Of a DNA stretch of 64,000 bases, positions 29,745-38,875 are shown one piece after another. How positions within the stretch are numbered: position 1 is the first letter of the stretch; each line of letters opens with the position of its first letter. The notes beneath the pieces were generated by a model that worked only from the letters and a program-made list of their open reading frames with translations, was not told the DNA's origin and searched no databases. The position numbers and the translations under genes were made by a program. The stretch spans positions 117,347 through 181,346 of the forward strand of contig JAETRQ010000002.1 in assembly GCA_021770095.1 (NCBI GenBank), read 5' to 3'. Origin of the DNA: Eubacteriaceae bacterium (lineage in GTDB: Bacteria; Bacillota; Clostridia; Oscillospirales; Acutalibacteraceae).

Positions 29745-30500
29745 ATGACAAAGTTAATTATTACCGGTGCCAACGGCAAAATGGGAAAAGTATTGCAAAG
29801 TATTATAGCAAACCGCGATGATTGTGAAATTGTTGCAGGTGTTGATATTAATACCGAGCAAAGTGCTGACTTCCCTGTTTATTCAAAAATCAGTGATGTC
29901 AATGAAGATGCAGATGTGATTATTGATTTTTCAAATCCTATTCTTCTTGATGATTTACTTGAATATTCAAATAAAAATAAAGTTGCACTTGTTTTAGCAA
30001 CAACCGGATATGATGAAGAACAAAAAAGCAAAATACATGAAGCATCAAAGCAATCCCCTATTTTCTTTACTTATAATATGAGTATGGGTATCAATCTTCT
30101 TGCAAGCCTTGCTAAAAAGGCTGTTGAAGTTCTTGGCAGTGATTTCGATATTGAGATTGTTGAAAAGCATCATAATCAAAAAATTGATGCACCGAGCGGA
30201 ACTGCACTTATGCTTGCAGATGCAATTTGTGAAGTAACACCAAATCCAATGAAGTATGAATATGACCGTCATGCTAAACGAGAAAAAAGAACCAAGAATG
30301 AAATCGGTCTTCATGCAATTCGCGGCGGAACCATAGTTGGTGAACATGATATTATTTTTGCAGGCAGAGATGAAATTATTACACTTTCACACTCAGCAAG
30401 AAGTAAAGAGATATTTGCTGTCGGTGCTGTCAATGCAGCCATTTATATGTGCGGCAAAGCTCCCGGTCTTTATGATATGAGCGAACTTATCAGTGAATAA
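29745..30500 (+). CDS. dapB: 4-hydroxy-tetrahydrodipicolinate reductase
   Basis: DapB reduces the DapA product with NAD(P)H. The 251-residue protein opens with the nucleotide-binding ITGANGKMGKVL. It holds VLATTGYDEEQ, NMSMGINLLA, the catalytic EKHHNQKIDAPSGTA (His and Lys) and AIRGGTIVGEHDI. It closes the three-gene operon and is followed at once by an intrinsic terminator. Confidence 0.97.
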   Translation: MTKLIITGANGKMGKVLQSIIANRDDCEIVAGVDINTEQSADFPVYSKISDVNEDADVIIDFSNPILLDDLLEYSNKNKVALVLATTGYDEEQKSKIHEASKQSPIFFTYNMSMGINLLASLAKKAVEVLGSDFDIEIVEKHHNQKIDAPSGTALMLADAICEVTPNPMKYEYDRHAKREKRTKNEIGLHAIRGGTIVGEHDIIFAGRDEIITLSHSARSKEIFAVGAVNAAIYMCGKAPGLYDMSELISE

Positions 30501-30505
30501 TAATG

Positions 30506-30538
30506 AAAAGAGCAAGATGAAAAATCTTGCTCTTTTTT
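30506..30538 (+). terminator. Terminator of asd-dapA-dapB
   Basis: AAAAGAGCAAGAT and ATCTTGCTCTTTT form a 13-bp stem with a GAAAA-type loop, and the 3' arm runs into TTTTTT. Confidence 0.92.
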
Positions 30539-30583
30539 ATACAGTAAAAATATATCATATTCAACATTTCTGGTAAAATAGTT

Positions 30584-30612
30584 TAAAAAAAGCAGATACG
30601 TAAGTATCTGCT
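30584..30612 (-). terminator. Terminator of the cysE-cysS-aldo/keto reductase unit
   Basis: On the minus strand, AGCAGATAC, a TTAC loop and GTATCTGCT form a 9-bp stem followed by seven T. Confidence 0.92.
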
Positions 30613-30620
30613 AAATTCAT

Positions 30621-31751
30621 TTATTCAAAACATTTTGTTACTTGATTTTGCAAAAGTTTTGGTATTTGTATTGACTGCGGGCAATGGGATGCACATTTTC
30701 CGCAATTTACACATTCTGATGCATTTGACTGTATATCTGCATATCGTTTTTTACCCTCATCAGGGGTTAATTCATTCAGTTTAACTTTATTATATACAGA
30801 AAAAATCGTACTGATTTTAACGCCTTTAGGACAGTCTGCACAATAGTCACATCCCGTACAGTTGATGATGTCAACACTGTTCATTATTGCCGCGGCATTT
30901 TCACAGATTCTGTATTCTTTATCTGTAAATGCCTCAAAATCAGTAAGTGTGTTCAGATTGTCATCAAGTTGCTCAATGGAATTCATACCGCTGAGAATTG
31001 TTAATACATTCTTATGACTTGCAACAAAGCGCATTGCCCATGATGCAGCACTGTTATCGGGTCTTTCTTTTTTGAACATCTGCTGAATTTCAGGAGAAAC
31101 ATCAGCAAGTTTTCCACCGCGGACAGGTTCCATAACAATAACGGGAATTTTTGCATCCGTTAAAATATCATACTGCGTTTTTGCATCCTGATCCTTCCAG
31201 TCAAGATAGTTCATCTGAATCTGTGCAAAATCCCATTTATGTTTGCTGACAATCAATTTCAAATCCTCAATAGTACCATGGAATGAAAATCCGATATACT
31301 TGATTTTACCTTCAGCCTTCTTTTTTAATAAAAATTCATATGCACCGAATTTTTCACACTTTTCAAAGTTTTCTTTATTAAGAGAATGGAGCAGATAGAA
31401 ATCAAAATAGTCATGATTGGTACGAGCAAGTTGCTTTTGGAAAACTTTTTCCATATCACTGATACGCGGACACATCCAGATTGGAAGTTTGTCAGCAAGG
31501 AAGTATGAATCCCTTGGATATTTTTTTAAAGCGGTACCGATGAACTTTTCGCTCTTACCAACATGATACATATAGGCTGTATCAAAATAATTAACACCGT
31601 TTTGGTATGCATAATCCACTAATTTCTGTGATTTTTCATAATTGATTAATGGATTTGATTCTCTTTTAAGCGGAGTTTTGCAAGGAAGACGCATCGTTCC
31701 CAATCCAAGAAGAGATACTTCTTTTCCGTTAAAAATCCTTTTATCAACCAT
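30621..31751 (-). CDS. Aldo/keto reductase with C-terminal ferredoxin-like domain
   Basis: This 376-residue protein has a TIM-barrel aldo/keto reductase domain: GLGTMRLP; the catalytic tyrosine stretch NYFDTAYMYHVGKSE; DFYLLHSLN. A C-terminal dicluster 4Fe-4S segment follows, with CTGCDYCADCPKGV and CVNCGKCASHCPQ. This architecture is common in anaerobes; the iron-sulphur clusters suggest electron supply from ferredoxin rather than NADPH alone, but the substrate is not known. I chose ATG 31751, with AAGGAG seven bases upstream. It begins 4 bp after cysS and shares the T-box transcript. Confidence 0.9.
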   Translation of the reverse strand: MVDKRIFNGKEVSLLGLGTMRLPCKTPLKRESNPLINYEKSQKLVDYAYQNGVNYFDTAYMYHVGKSEKFIGTALKKYPRDSYFLADKLPIWMCPRISDMEKVFQKQLARTNHDYFDFYLLHSLNKENFEKCEKFGAYEFLLKKKAEGKIKYIGFSFHGTIEDLKLIVSKHKWDFAQIQMNYLDWKDQDAKTQYDILTDAKIPVIVMEPVRGGKLADVSPEIQQMFKKERPDNSAASWAMRFVASHKNVLTILSGMNSIEQLDDNLNTLTDFEAFTDKEYRICENAAAIMNSVDIINCTGCDYCADCPKGVKISTIFSVYNKVKLNELTPDEGKKRYADIQSNASECVNCGKCASHCPQSIQIPKLLQNQVTKCFE

Positions 31752-31755
31752 AATT

Positions 31756-33147
31756 TTACTCCTTAGTCCATGTAACACCCTGTGCAGTATCCTTCAATAT
31801 AATACCACGGGACTTTAAATCATCGCGGATTTTATCAGCAGTTGCCCAATCTTTATTGGCACGAGCCTGCTGACGCTGATTAATCAAATCCTCAATTTCA
31901 GCATCAAGGTCATTTGACTTTCTATTATAAAGAAGACCAAGAACATCACAAAGTTCATCGAAAATATCTGCAGCAGTTTGGCAAACTGTTTTTGATACCT
32001 CTTTATCAAGAATTTTTGTATTAATATCTTTAACAAGTTCAAATACACAGGAAATACCATCTGCTGTATTAAGATCATCATCCATAGCTGTGATAAATTG
32101 CTCTCTGCGACTATTCATAAGTTGGATAAGTTCTATATCATCTTCAATATCACGAGCATTTTTCATGGCGAAATCCAAACTTTCACGACAGGTATAAAGT
32201 CTTTCAAGTGCAGATTTGCACTGCTCAATGATTTCTAAATTATAGTTAATCGGTGAGCGATAATGTGATGAAATCAGAAAATATCTGATTACTTCATAAC
32301 CATACACTTCAGCTATTTCACGAACGGTTTTAAAATTGCCGAGCGACTTGCTCATTTTTACATTATCTACGTTAATATAGCCGTTGTGCATCCAATACTT
32401 TGAAAAACAACAACCGTTAGCACATTCACTCTGTGCAATTTCATTTTCGTGGTGCGGGAAAATAAGATCCTGACCTCCGCAGTGAATATCTATACTCTCA
32501 CCAAGATATTTTCTGTTCATTGCAGAACATTCGATATGCCATCCAGGTCTTCCTTTACCCCAAGGAGAATCCCAATAAGGCTCACCTTCTTTTGCTGCCT
32601 TCCAAAGAGCAAAATCAAGCGGATCTTCTTTTTTATCTCCAACTGCAATTCTTGCACCTGACTGCAAATCTTCAATTGGCTGATGACTCAGTTTGCCATA
32701 TTCGTCAAACTTCAAAGTTCTGAAGTAAACATCTCCGTCAACTGCATAAGCAAAACCCTTTTCCTCAAGCGTTTTGATTATATCAATGATTTCATCGATA
32801 TTTTCTGTTGCCTTTGGATGAACAGTTGCGTCTTTAAAATTCAAACCATGTGCATCTGTCCAGAACTCTTCAATGTATTTTTTTGAAACTTCTTCAAAAG
32901 TAATGCCTTCTTCATTTGCACGATTAATAATTTTATCATCGACATCGGTAAAATTCTGAACAAACTTTACATTATAGCCACGGTACTCCAAGTATCTTCT
33001 CAGCACGTCGAATACACACAGCGGTCGGGCATTGCCAATGTGAATAAAATTATATACAGTCGGTCCGCAGGCATAAATTTTAACTTCCTTCTCATCAAAA
33101 GGAACAAAATCTTCCTTTTGACGAGACATTGTATTAAATATTCTCAT
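31756..33147 (-). CDS. cysS: Cysteinyl-tRNA synthetase
   Basis: CysS charges tRNA-Cys. The 463-residue class I synthetase has YACGPTVYNFIHIGNARP (HIGH motif with the zinc cysteine), the zinc ligands around GWHIECSAM and FPHHENEIAQSEC, and the KMSKSLGN motif (about residues 268-275). It overlaps cysE by 4 bp and is under the upstream T-box, so charging of tRNA-Cys controls both cysteine synthesis and use. Confidence 0.97.
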   Translation of the reverse strand: MRIFNTMSRQKEDFVPFDEKEVKIYACGPTVYNFIHIGNARPLCVFDVLRRYLEYRGYNVKFVQNFTDVDDKIINRANEEGITFEEVSKKYIEEFWTDAHGLNFKDATVHPKATENIDEIIDIIKTLEEKGFAYAVDGDVYFRTLKFDEYGKLSHQPIEDLQSGARIAVGDKKEDPLDFALWKAAKEGEPYWDSPWGKGRPGWHIECSAMNRKYLGESIDIHCGGQDLIFPHHENEIAQSECANGCCFSKYWMHNGYINVDNVKMSKSLGNFKTVREIAEVYGYEVIRYFLISSHYRSPINYNLEIIEQCKSALERLYTCRESLDFAMKNARDIEDDIELIQLMNSRREQFITAMDDDLNTADGISCVFELVKDINTKILDKEVSKTVCQTAADIFDELCDVLGLLYNRKSNDLDAEIEDLINQRQQARANKDWATADKIRDDLKSRGIILKDTAQGVTWTKE

Positions 33148-33785
33148 TTTAAAGACTCCTTTAAAGTTTTTATTTCATCTTCTAATTCTTGTATCTTCAT
33201 CTTATTACTTTCAATAGCATTCATTACAGGGTCCGGAATATGAATCTGGTCAAGATCATCTACTCGTTCGCCATCAATTCTCACAACCTTACCGGGTATG
33301 CCTACAACAGTTGCATTTGGCTCAACGTCTTTAACAACAACAGCACCTGCAGCAACTTTAGCATTTCTGCCGATTGTAATAGGTCCAAGAACTTTGGCCC
33401 CCGAACCAATCATAACACCGCTTTCAATAGTAGGATGTCTTTTTCCTATATCTTTACCGGTACCACCAAGAGTTACACCCTGATAAATCATAACATCGTC
33501 TCCGATTTCAGTTGTTTCACCAATAACAATTCCGCTGCCATGGTCAATACATACACGTCTGCCGATAGTAGCACCCGGATGGATTTCAATACCGGTTTTG
33601 TGTGCACTTCGCTGACTGATAAACCTTGCAATAAACGGCATATTGTGACGCAAGAACCAATTTGCTTTTTTATGACTTCTGAGTGCTTTAAAACCGGGAT
33701 AGAGCAAAACAATTTCAATAGGACTTCTTGCAGCAGGGTCATGATCCATAAAACTCTTTAAATCTTCCTTAAAAGAGTCAAACAT
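33144..33785 (-). CDS. cysE: Serine O-acetyltransferase
   Basis: CysE acetylates serine from acetyl-CoA, the committing step to cysteine. The 213-residue protein has a short N-terminal helical domain (FLRHNMPFIARFISQRSAHKTG). The left-handed beta-helix follows, built from hexapeptides including IEIHPGATIG, VCIDHGSGIVIGETTEIGDD and GVTLGGTG. ATG 33785 is preferred over an earlier TTG because AAAGGGGAG lies before it. It is the first gene after the cysteine T-box. Confidence 0.95.
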   Translation of the reverse strand: MFDSFKEDLKSFMDHDPAARSPIEIVLLYPGFKALRSHKKANWFLRHNMPFIARFISQRSAHKTGIEIHPGATIGRRVCIDHGSGIVIGETTEIGDDVMIYQGVTLGGTGKDIGKRHPTIESGVMIGSGAKVLGPITIGRNAKVAAGAVVVKDVEPNATVVGIPGKVVRIDGERVDDLDQIHIPDPVMNAIESNKMKIQELEDEIKTLKESLK

Positions 33786-33805
33786 ATATAACTTCTCCCC
33801 TTTCA

Positions 33806-34056
33806 AAAAAATATGCCCCTGTCATCTGACAGAGGCAATGTAAATAACTGCGGTTCCACTCTTTTTATACTTTAAAATTGTATAAATACAATCATAGCGT
33901 TTAACGGTGCTTAACCGACCCGAAATACTGAAATTCCTCCGGGCAACTCGGGAGTGCATTTGGGCAGTCTTTTTATATGAACATCTCAGCAACAAGTTCA
34001 CTCTCTGAATAAAAAGGCTCTGCTTACTTCTCTCTGTCACAGTTTTTATATATTAC
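33806..34056 (-). promoter_or_regulatory. T-box leader, cysteine-specific, upstream of cysE-cysS
   Basis: The 307-bp gap between pgsA and cysE is filled by a T-box riboswitch read on the minus strand. It has the AGAGAAGTA start of stem I near 34034, a specifier context AATGCACTC with codon TGC (Cys) at 33958-33956, and the T-box tag TGGAACCGCA (TGGAACC at 33858-33852). A terminator follows, CCTCTGTC/GACAGGGG with seven T, at 33838-33808. Uncharged tRNA-Cys should stabilise the antiterminator and turn on cysE, cysS and the aldo/keto reductase. I could not fix the promoter; the sequence upstream to 34093 is nearly pure A/T. Confidence 0.92.
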
Positions 34057-34093
34057 AATAATATTATATATATTTTTTTCAAATTTGCAACTG

Positions 34094-34660
34094 TTATTTT
34101 GTTTTAATCAAATGCCAGCCGTCTTTTGCATAAATCAGTCCGCTGAGCACCGCAACAATCGACACAATCCAAAACGCAATTGTGCAGTAAATATTGAGCC
34201 AAGGGGTTGACATATCAATATTAAGAGGACCTTCACCAATAGCAAGAAATAAAAAGGTTAAACCTGTTGTTGACATCTGCAAAAATGTTTTGCACTTACC
34301 AAACCCATTTGCTGCTACAACCTCACCATTTGCTGCTGCAGCCATACGAATACCGGCAACAAGGAATTCTCTTGCAAGCATAAGCATAATACAAATGTCT
34401 GTATGCCATCCCATATCAATTAAAATGATATATGCTGCAAAGCAAAGACTTTTATCAGAAAGAGGATCCATAAGTTTTCCGAAATCGGTAACGATTCCCC
34501 TTTTTCTGGCTATTATTCCGTCCGCCTTATCACTCATACATGCAACAAAATAAACAAGCAAGGTTGCAACCCAATGATAAGGAAATTCAATAAAGGCAAA
34601 TGCCATTAAAAAAGGAATGCAGCAAAATCTGAATACAGTTATTTTGTTAGGTAAATTCAT
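34094..34660 (-). CDS. pgsA: CDP-diacylglycerol--glycerol-3-phosphate 3-phosphatidyltransferase
   Basis: PgsA makes phosphatidylglycerol phosphate in the membrane. The 188-residue protein has about five membrane segments and the CDP-alcohol phosphotransferase motif DGxxARxxxxxxxxGxxxDxxxD (DGIIARKRG...GKLMDPLSD, about residues 47-69). It overlaps rimO by 4 bp and is the last gene of recA-recX-rimO-pgsA. Confidence 0.95.
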   Translation of the reverse strand: MNLPNKITVFRFCCIPFLMAFAFIEFPYHWVATLLVYFVACMSDKADGIIARKRGIVTDFGKLMDPLSDKSLCFAAYIILIDMGWHTDICIMLMLAREFLVAGIRMAAAANGEVVAANGFGKCKTFLQMSTTGLTFLFLAIGEGPLNIDMSTPWLNIYCTIAFWIVSIVAVLSGLIYAKDGWHLIKTK

Positions 34661-35976
34661 ACAATTTCTCCTATTAAATCATATCCGTCATAGTCAGTGA
34701 TTTTAACATTATAAAATTCACCAATTAATAATTCTTGGTTTGTATTAATAATTATACCGCTGTCAATTTCAGGTGCGTCAAGATAAGATCTGCCAATGTA
34801 TTGCGTCTCACTTTTTTCATCAATAATTACTTTGTATACATTGCCTACTCTGTTTTTATTTGCAGTCTCAGTTATGGAATACTGAATATCCATAAGAACT
34901 TCTGCTCTGCGTTTTTTGATATTTTCATCAATTTGATTATCAAATGAATAAGCAGGCGTATCTTCTTCAGGAGAATAAGCAAAACAGCCCATTTTATCAA
35001 ACTTAATTTCTTTAACAAATTGGCAAAGTTCCTCAAACTGCTCTTCACTTTCATTAGGAAAACCTACCATAAAAGTAGTGCGCAGAGACAAATCGGGAAT
35101 TTTGTTTTTCATTTTAGTAATCAAATCTTTTAATGAATGATACGAACCATTCCTGTTCATTGACAGGAGAATATCCTGATTACAATGCTGAAGCGGCATA
35201 TCGATATACGAACATATTTTTTCTTCCTGCGCTATAACCTCAATAAGTTCATCCGTAACACGGTCAGGATAACAATAAAACAATCTAATCCATTCTATTC
35301 CATCAATAGCAACGAGTTGCCTGAGAAGAGCTGCAAGTTTATATTCACCATAGAGTTTAAGACCATATTTAGTTGTATCCTGTGCAATCAGTATAATTTC
35401 TTTGATACCGTCAGAGGCAAGTTTCTTTGCTTCATCAATGATGCTTTCAATCGGGCGTTCAATATAATTTCCGCGGATGCCAGGAATTGCACAATAAGAA
35501 CACTTGTTATCACATCCATCACTGATTTTTAGATATGCCCAATGAGACGGAGTAGAAAGCATTCTTTCACCATCAAGTAACAGGTACTCTTTTTTGGGAT
35601 AAAAACTTGTTCTGATGCCAACGAGAGCCTTTTGGCAAACTTTTACAATGTCTCTGTCTGCCCCAATGCCGATAACGGCATCAACTTCAGGAATCTCTTT
35701 GATTATTTCATCCTGATAGCGTTCGGCAAGACATCCTGTTACAACAATTGCCGAAATCAGTCCTGCTTCTTTATACTGAACAACTTCCAGTATGGTTTCA
35801 ATCGCTTCTCTCTTTGCATCTTCAATAAATCCGCAAGTATTAATTATCATAATATCACTGTCTTCAATTGAAACAGCAATATCAAAGCCATTGTTATTCA
35901 ATTTTTTTAGCATTATCTCGCCGTCAACTTGATTTTTTGGACAGCCGAGCGAAATCATACCTACTTTAAATTTCAT
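34657..35976 (-). CDS. rimO: Ribosomal protein S12 methylthiotransferase RimO
   Basis: RimO is a radical-SAM enzyme that methylthiolates an aspartate of ribosomal protein S12. The 439-residue protein has the N-terminal UPF0004 cysteines (SLGCPKNQVD, NTCGFIEDA, TGCLAERY) for one cluster and the radical-SAM CDNKCSYCAIP (about residues 151-161). A C-terminal TRAM domain completes it. MtaB at 44.6 kb is its tRNA-modifying relative. It overlaps recX by 11 bp and pgsA by 4 bp. Confidence 0.95.
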   Translation of the reverse strand: MKFKVGMISLGCPKNQVDGEIMLKKLNNNGFDIAVSIEDSDIMIINTCGFIEDAKREAIETILEVVQYKEAGLISAIVVTGCLAERYQDEIIKEIPEVDAVIGIGADRDIVKVCQKALVGIRTSFYPKKEYLLLDGERMLSTPSHWAYLKISDGCDNKCSYCAIPGIRGNYIERPIESIIDEAKKLASDGIKEIILIAQDTTKYGLKLYGEYKLAALLRQLVAIDGIEWIRLFYCYPDRVTDELIEVIAQEEKICSYIDMPLQHCNQDILLSMNRNGSYHSLKDLITKMKNKIPDLSLRTTFMVGFPNESEEQFEELCQFVKEIKFDKMGCFAYSPEEDTPAYSFDNQIDENIKKRRAEVLMDIQYSITETANKNRVGNVYKVIIDEKSETQYIGRSYLDAPEIDSGIIINTNQELLIGEFYNVKITDYDGYDLIGEIV

Positions 35977-36571
35977 TTTCCAACCTATAAAATGCAGTTT
36001 TTATGTCGGAATAGGAAAAGCCCTTGCGTTGCAATGAGGCTGTGACCTTTTCTTTTCCGCGTTCCTGTTCCAACTTTGATAAATATTTGTTTGTTATCAA
36101 TGTGACAATCGTCTCGACATTATCAACTTCATAATTGTCCAGAACATCATTAATGATTTCACTGCTCAAACCACGCTTATAACATTCCTGTCTTACATGA
36201 TTCGTGGAATATTTTTTTACATTATACAGATATTCGACCAAACTCTCACAAAAATGATTATCATCAAGATAACCTGCCTCCAAATAGCGGTTAATTGCTT
36301 TGTCAGCACTGACAGGATCAACTGTTCTGAGAAGTTTTGTCCTTAACTCTTTGACAGAGTGTTCACGGCGTGATAACAAATCTGCACACTTATTGAGTGC
36401 TTTTTTATAATTAATGGCAACTAAAAGTTCCTGCCATTCATCTTCTGTTATCTCAGTTCCGTCAGCAATATAGTGATCGAGCCAGAAGTTAATATCTGTG
36501 GTAACTGTATATTCATCATCAAGGAGCAGATGAACTTTATTCCCTCTGCCCCTCTGGTGCTTAATAATCAT
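35966..36571 (-). CDS. recX: Regulatory protein RecX
   Basis: RecX binds RecA filaments and tunes their growth. The 201-residue protein has the helical three-repeat structure, with CADLLSRREHSVKELRTKLL (about residues 57-76) and YLDDNHFCESLVEYL as the typical stretches. The first ~55 residues form an extra N-terminal strand region often seen in Firmicutes. The start overlaps the recA stop by one base, so the two are coupled. Confidence 0.92.
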   Translation of the reverse strand: MIIKHQRGRGNKVHLLLDDEYTVTTDINFWLDHYIADGTEITEDEWQELLVAINYKKALNKCADLLSRREHSVKELRTKLLRTVDPVSADKAINRYLEAGYLDDNHFCESLVEYLYNVKKYSTNHVRQECYKRGLSSEIINDVLDNYEVDNVETIVTLITNKYLSKLEQERGKEKVTASLQRKGFSYSDIKTAFYRLENEI

Positions 36572-37704
36572 TATTCGTCATCATCTTCAACAGCAATATC
36601 CAACTTTGCTCTTGCGGCAGCACGAGTAGTTTTGGGTGCAGCAGTTTCAGTTACATCTGAATCTGTTTTCGCCATAGGAGCAGCCTTGGGTCTGTATTTT
36701 TGCTTTGACTCTTCTTGAATTTGAGCAAGTTTTTCACGAATTTGCTTTTCAAGTTCCTGTGCAAATTCCGGCTCATTTTTGATAATGGCTTTAACATTAT
36801 CACGGCCCTGACCCAGACGTCTGTCCTGATAAGAGAACCAAGAACCGCCCTTATGAATAATATCATATTCAACAGCCATATCAAGAATCTCGCCTTCTTT
36901 GCTGATTCCCGTACCGTACATAATATCAAATTCTGCTGACTTGAACGGAGGTGCAACTTTGTTCTTAACAATCTTCGCTTTCGTTCTTGAACCGAGAATT
37001 TCTGTTCCGTTTTTAAGCTGTTCTGCTTTTCTTACATCAATTCTGATTGAAGAATAGAACTTGAGTGCCCTACCGCCGGTAGTAACTTCCGGGTTACCAT
37101 AAATTACACCTATTTTTTCACGCAACTGGTTGATAAATATAATCATGCAATTGGTTTTGCTGACTGTGCTTGTAAGTTTACGCAAAGCCTGTGACATAAG
37201 ACGGGCATGCTGACCTACATGACTGTCACCCATATCGCCTTCAATTTCGCTCTTTGGTACAAGAGCAGCAACAGAGTCAACTACAACAATATCAACAGCA
37301 CCGCTGCTTACAAGCTGCTCTGTAATTTCCAGTGCTTGCTCACCATAATCAGGCTGAGAAACCAAAAGAGAATCAACATCAACTCCAAGATTTGCTGCAT
37401 AAATAGGGTCAAGAGCATGCTCAGCATCAACAAAAGCTGCTTCGCCGCCTAATTTCTGTGCTTCTGCAATACAATGAAGTGCAAGTGTAGTTTTACCGCT
37501 TGATTCAGGTCCGTATATTTCAATTATTCTACCTCTCGGCAGTCCGCCGATTCCCGTGGCAATATCAAGAGAAAGTGAACCGGTTGAAATTGCATCAACT
37601 TTTAAGTGAGAATTTTCACCGAGACGCATTACAGCACCAGCACCGTATTTTTTTTCAATTTGTTTCATTGCAGCCTCTAAAGCTGCCCTTTTATCTGAAG
37701 CCAT
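36571..37704 (-). CDS. recA: Recombinase RecA
   Basis: RecA forms the strand-exchange filament and triggers the SOS response. The protein (377 residues) opens with [15 protein letters not shown], has Walker [10 protein letters not shown] (about residue 65), the MAW region, the L2 loop [22 protein letters not shown], and an Ala/Lys-rich then acidic tail. ATG 37704 (AAGGAG ten bases upstream) and ATG 37710 (four bases) are both possible. It leads the recA-recX-rimO-pgsA unit. Confidence 0.98.
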   Translation of the reverse strand: MASDKRAALEAAMKQIEKKYGAGAVMRLGENSHLKVDAISTGSLSLDIATGIGGLPRGRIIEIYGPESSGKTTLALHCIAEAQKLGGEAAFVDAEHALDPIYAANLGVDVDSLLVSQPDYGEQALEITEQLVSSGAVDIVVVDSVAALVPKSEIEGDMGDSHVGQHARLMSQALRKLTSTVSKTNCMIIFINQLREKIGVIYGNPEVTTGGRALKFYSSIRIDVRKAEQLKNGTEILGSRTKAKIVKNKVAPPFKSAEFDIMYGTGISKEGEILDMAVEYDIIHKGGSWFSYQDRRLGQGRDNVKAIIKNEPEFAQELEKQIREKLAQIQEESKQKYRPKAAPMAKTDSDVTETAAPKTTRAAARAKLDIAVEDDDE

Positions 37705-37736
37705 AGTCATATTTCTCCTTTATAAACAATATAGAT

Positions 37737-37778
37737 ATTATACTAAATATAGTACTTAAAATCAATACTTAGTACTAA
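37737..37778 (-). promoter_or_regulatory. recA promoter with paired AGTACT dyads
   Basis: On the minus strand, TTGATT (37765-37760), 17 bp and TATAAT (37742-37737) form a good sigma-A promoter. TTAGTACTAA (37769-37778) is a perfect 10-bp palindrome just upstream of the -35, and a second AGTACT (37751-37756) lies in the spacer. Their centres are 20 bp apart. TACTA-AATA-TAGTA (37741-37754) adds a third dyad over the -10. No GAAC-N4-GTTC LexA box is present. Confidence 0.7.
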
Positions 37779-37814
37779 AATTAGGACTTTTAAAAAAATA
37801 AATGAAAAAAACAC

Positions 37815-37843
37815 TTGCATTTTGTTTGTACTTGTGATATTAT
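37815..37843 (+). promoter_or_regulatory. Sigma-A promoter of rpmB with extended -10
   Basis: TTGCAT (37815-37820), 17 bp and TATTAT (37838-37843), with TG one base before the -10. It shares CTTGCATTTTGT and CTTGTG at the same spacing with the rpmE promoter. Confidence 0.85.
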
Positions 37844-37878
37844 ACCAACGTTCTAAATATTTAAGGAGGTGTTCGCAA

Positions 37879-38064
37879 ATGGCAAAATGTGAATACTGCG
37901 GAAAAGACGTATCTTTCGGCATCAAGGTTTCTCACTCACACAGAAGATCAAACAGAACCTGGAAACCAAACATTAAAAAAGTAAAGGCTATTGTAAACGG
38001 CTCTCCTAAAAGAGTTAATGTATGTACAAGATGTCTTCGCTCAGGTAAGGTTGAAAGAGCATAA
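37879..38064 (+). CDS. rpmB: 50S ribosomal protein L28
   Basis: The 61-residue protein begins MAKCEYCGKDVSFGIKVSHS and has the two CxxC pairs of the zinc-binding L28 form (CEYC and CTRC). ATG 37879 follows AAGGAGGTG, a near-perfect site. It is a single-gene plus-strand transcript between two minus-strand operons and has its own promoter and terminator. Confidence 0.97.
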   Translation: MAKCEYCGKDVSFGIKVSHSHRRSNRTWKPNIKKVKAIVNGSPKRVNVCTRCLRSGKVERA

Positions 38065-38081
38065 TTATTTCGCATAAAAAC

Positions 38082-38110
38082 AGCACCGAGTTATTCGGTG
38101 CTTATTTTTT
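38082..38110 (+). terminator. rpmB terminator
   Basis: AGCACCGA (38082-38089), GTTAT loop and TCGGTGCT (38095-38102) are followed by TATTTTTTA. Confidence 0.9.
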
Positions 38111-38203
38111 ATTCATTTTTACACTTTGAGTATAAATAATTGTTTAGTCAAAATCCATAGTCTTATTATATAAAATCAAACTGTAAATATCATAATCACC
38201 TGA

Positions 38204-38875
38204 TTAATTATCTTTATTTTTTGATTTGAAGGAAATTTTGCTTTCAGTATGATTAAATAATTTTTTTATATTTTCTCTATGAGCAGTTACTACTATGATA
38301 GTAAAAATAACTGCAATTACAGTAAGTGCAATACTTTTATAAAATATATAAATAAACACAGGATAAAGCAATGCCATAACAATACTGCCGAGCGATACGT
38401 ATTTTGTAAAAATAACAATCAAAATAAAAATCGCCAGAAGTATTAATGCAATTCTCCAATCAATTGCAAACACCATTCCGCCTGCCGTTGCAACGCCTTT
38501 TCCGCCTTTAAATTTAAACCAGCAAGGAAAGATATGCCCAAGTACACAAAAAAAGCCTGCAAAAGATTTTATAAGCATATTCAAGTCCAGAGACATCAAT
38601 CCGGTACTGTCTATTTCATTCAGTGTTACGGGAACATAGGAAAAAATTAAATCAGCAAGAAAAATAGCAACAAACACCTTCGCCATATCACCGATAATGG
38701 TTAAAATGGCAAGTTTTTTACCATAATTCCTGAGCATATTTGTGGTGCCGGCATTACCGCTGCCGTGGTTTCTTACATCATCTTTTTTCATACTGTTTGA
38801 AAGAATAACGCCGAAATTAAGGCTGCCGAGCAAATAGGACAATATTGCAATAATAATGAACGCAAAATATTCCAT
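38204..38875 (-). CDS. plsY: Glycerol-3-phosphate acyltransferase PlsY
   Basis: PlsY acylates glycerol-3-phosphate with acyl-phosphate, the first step of membrane lipid synthesis. The 223-residue integral membrane protein shows the family motifs SLNFGVILS, VRNHGSGNAGTTNMLR (about residues 33-48), GHIFPCWFKFKGGKGVAT, and a last conserved HRENIKKL. The start shares one base with the der stop, so the genes are coupled. Confidence 0.96.
   Translation of the reverse strand: MEYFAFIIIAILSYLLGSLNFGVILSNSMKKDDVRNHGSGNAGTTNMLRNYGKKLAILTIIGDMAKVFVAIFLADLIFSYVPVTLNEIDSTGLMSLDLNMLIKSFAGFFCVLGHIFPCWFKFKGGKGVATAGGMVFAIDWRIALILLAIFILIVIFTKYVSLGSIVMALLYPVFIYIFYKSIALTVIAVIFTIIVVTAHRENIKKLFNHTESKISFKSKNKDN

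Noticed and set aside
33189..33761. 190-codon plus-strand frame opposite cysE
   Set aside because: It is the antisense shadow of a clear cysE gene, has no ribosome binding site, and its composition is that of complementary codons.
37711..37878. Classic LexA box in the recA/rpmB intergenic region
   Set aside because: No GAAC-N4-GTTC or close variant is present; only the AGTACT dyads were found.
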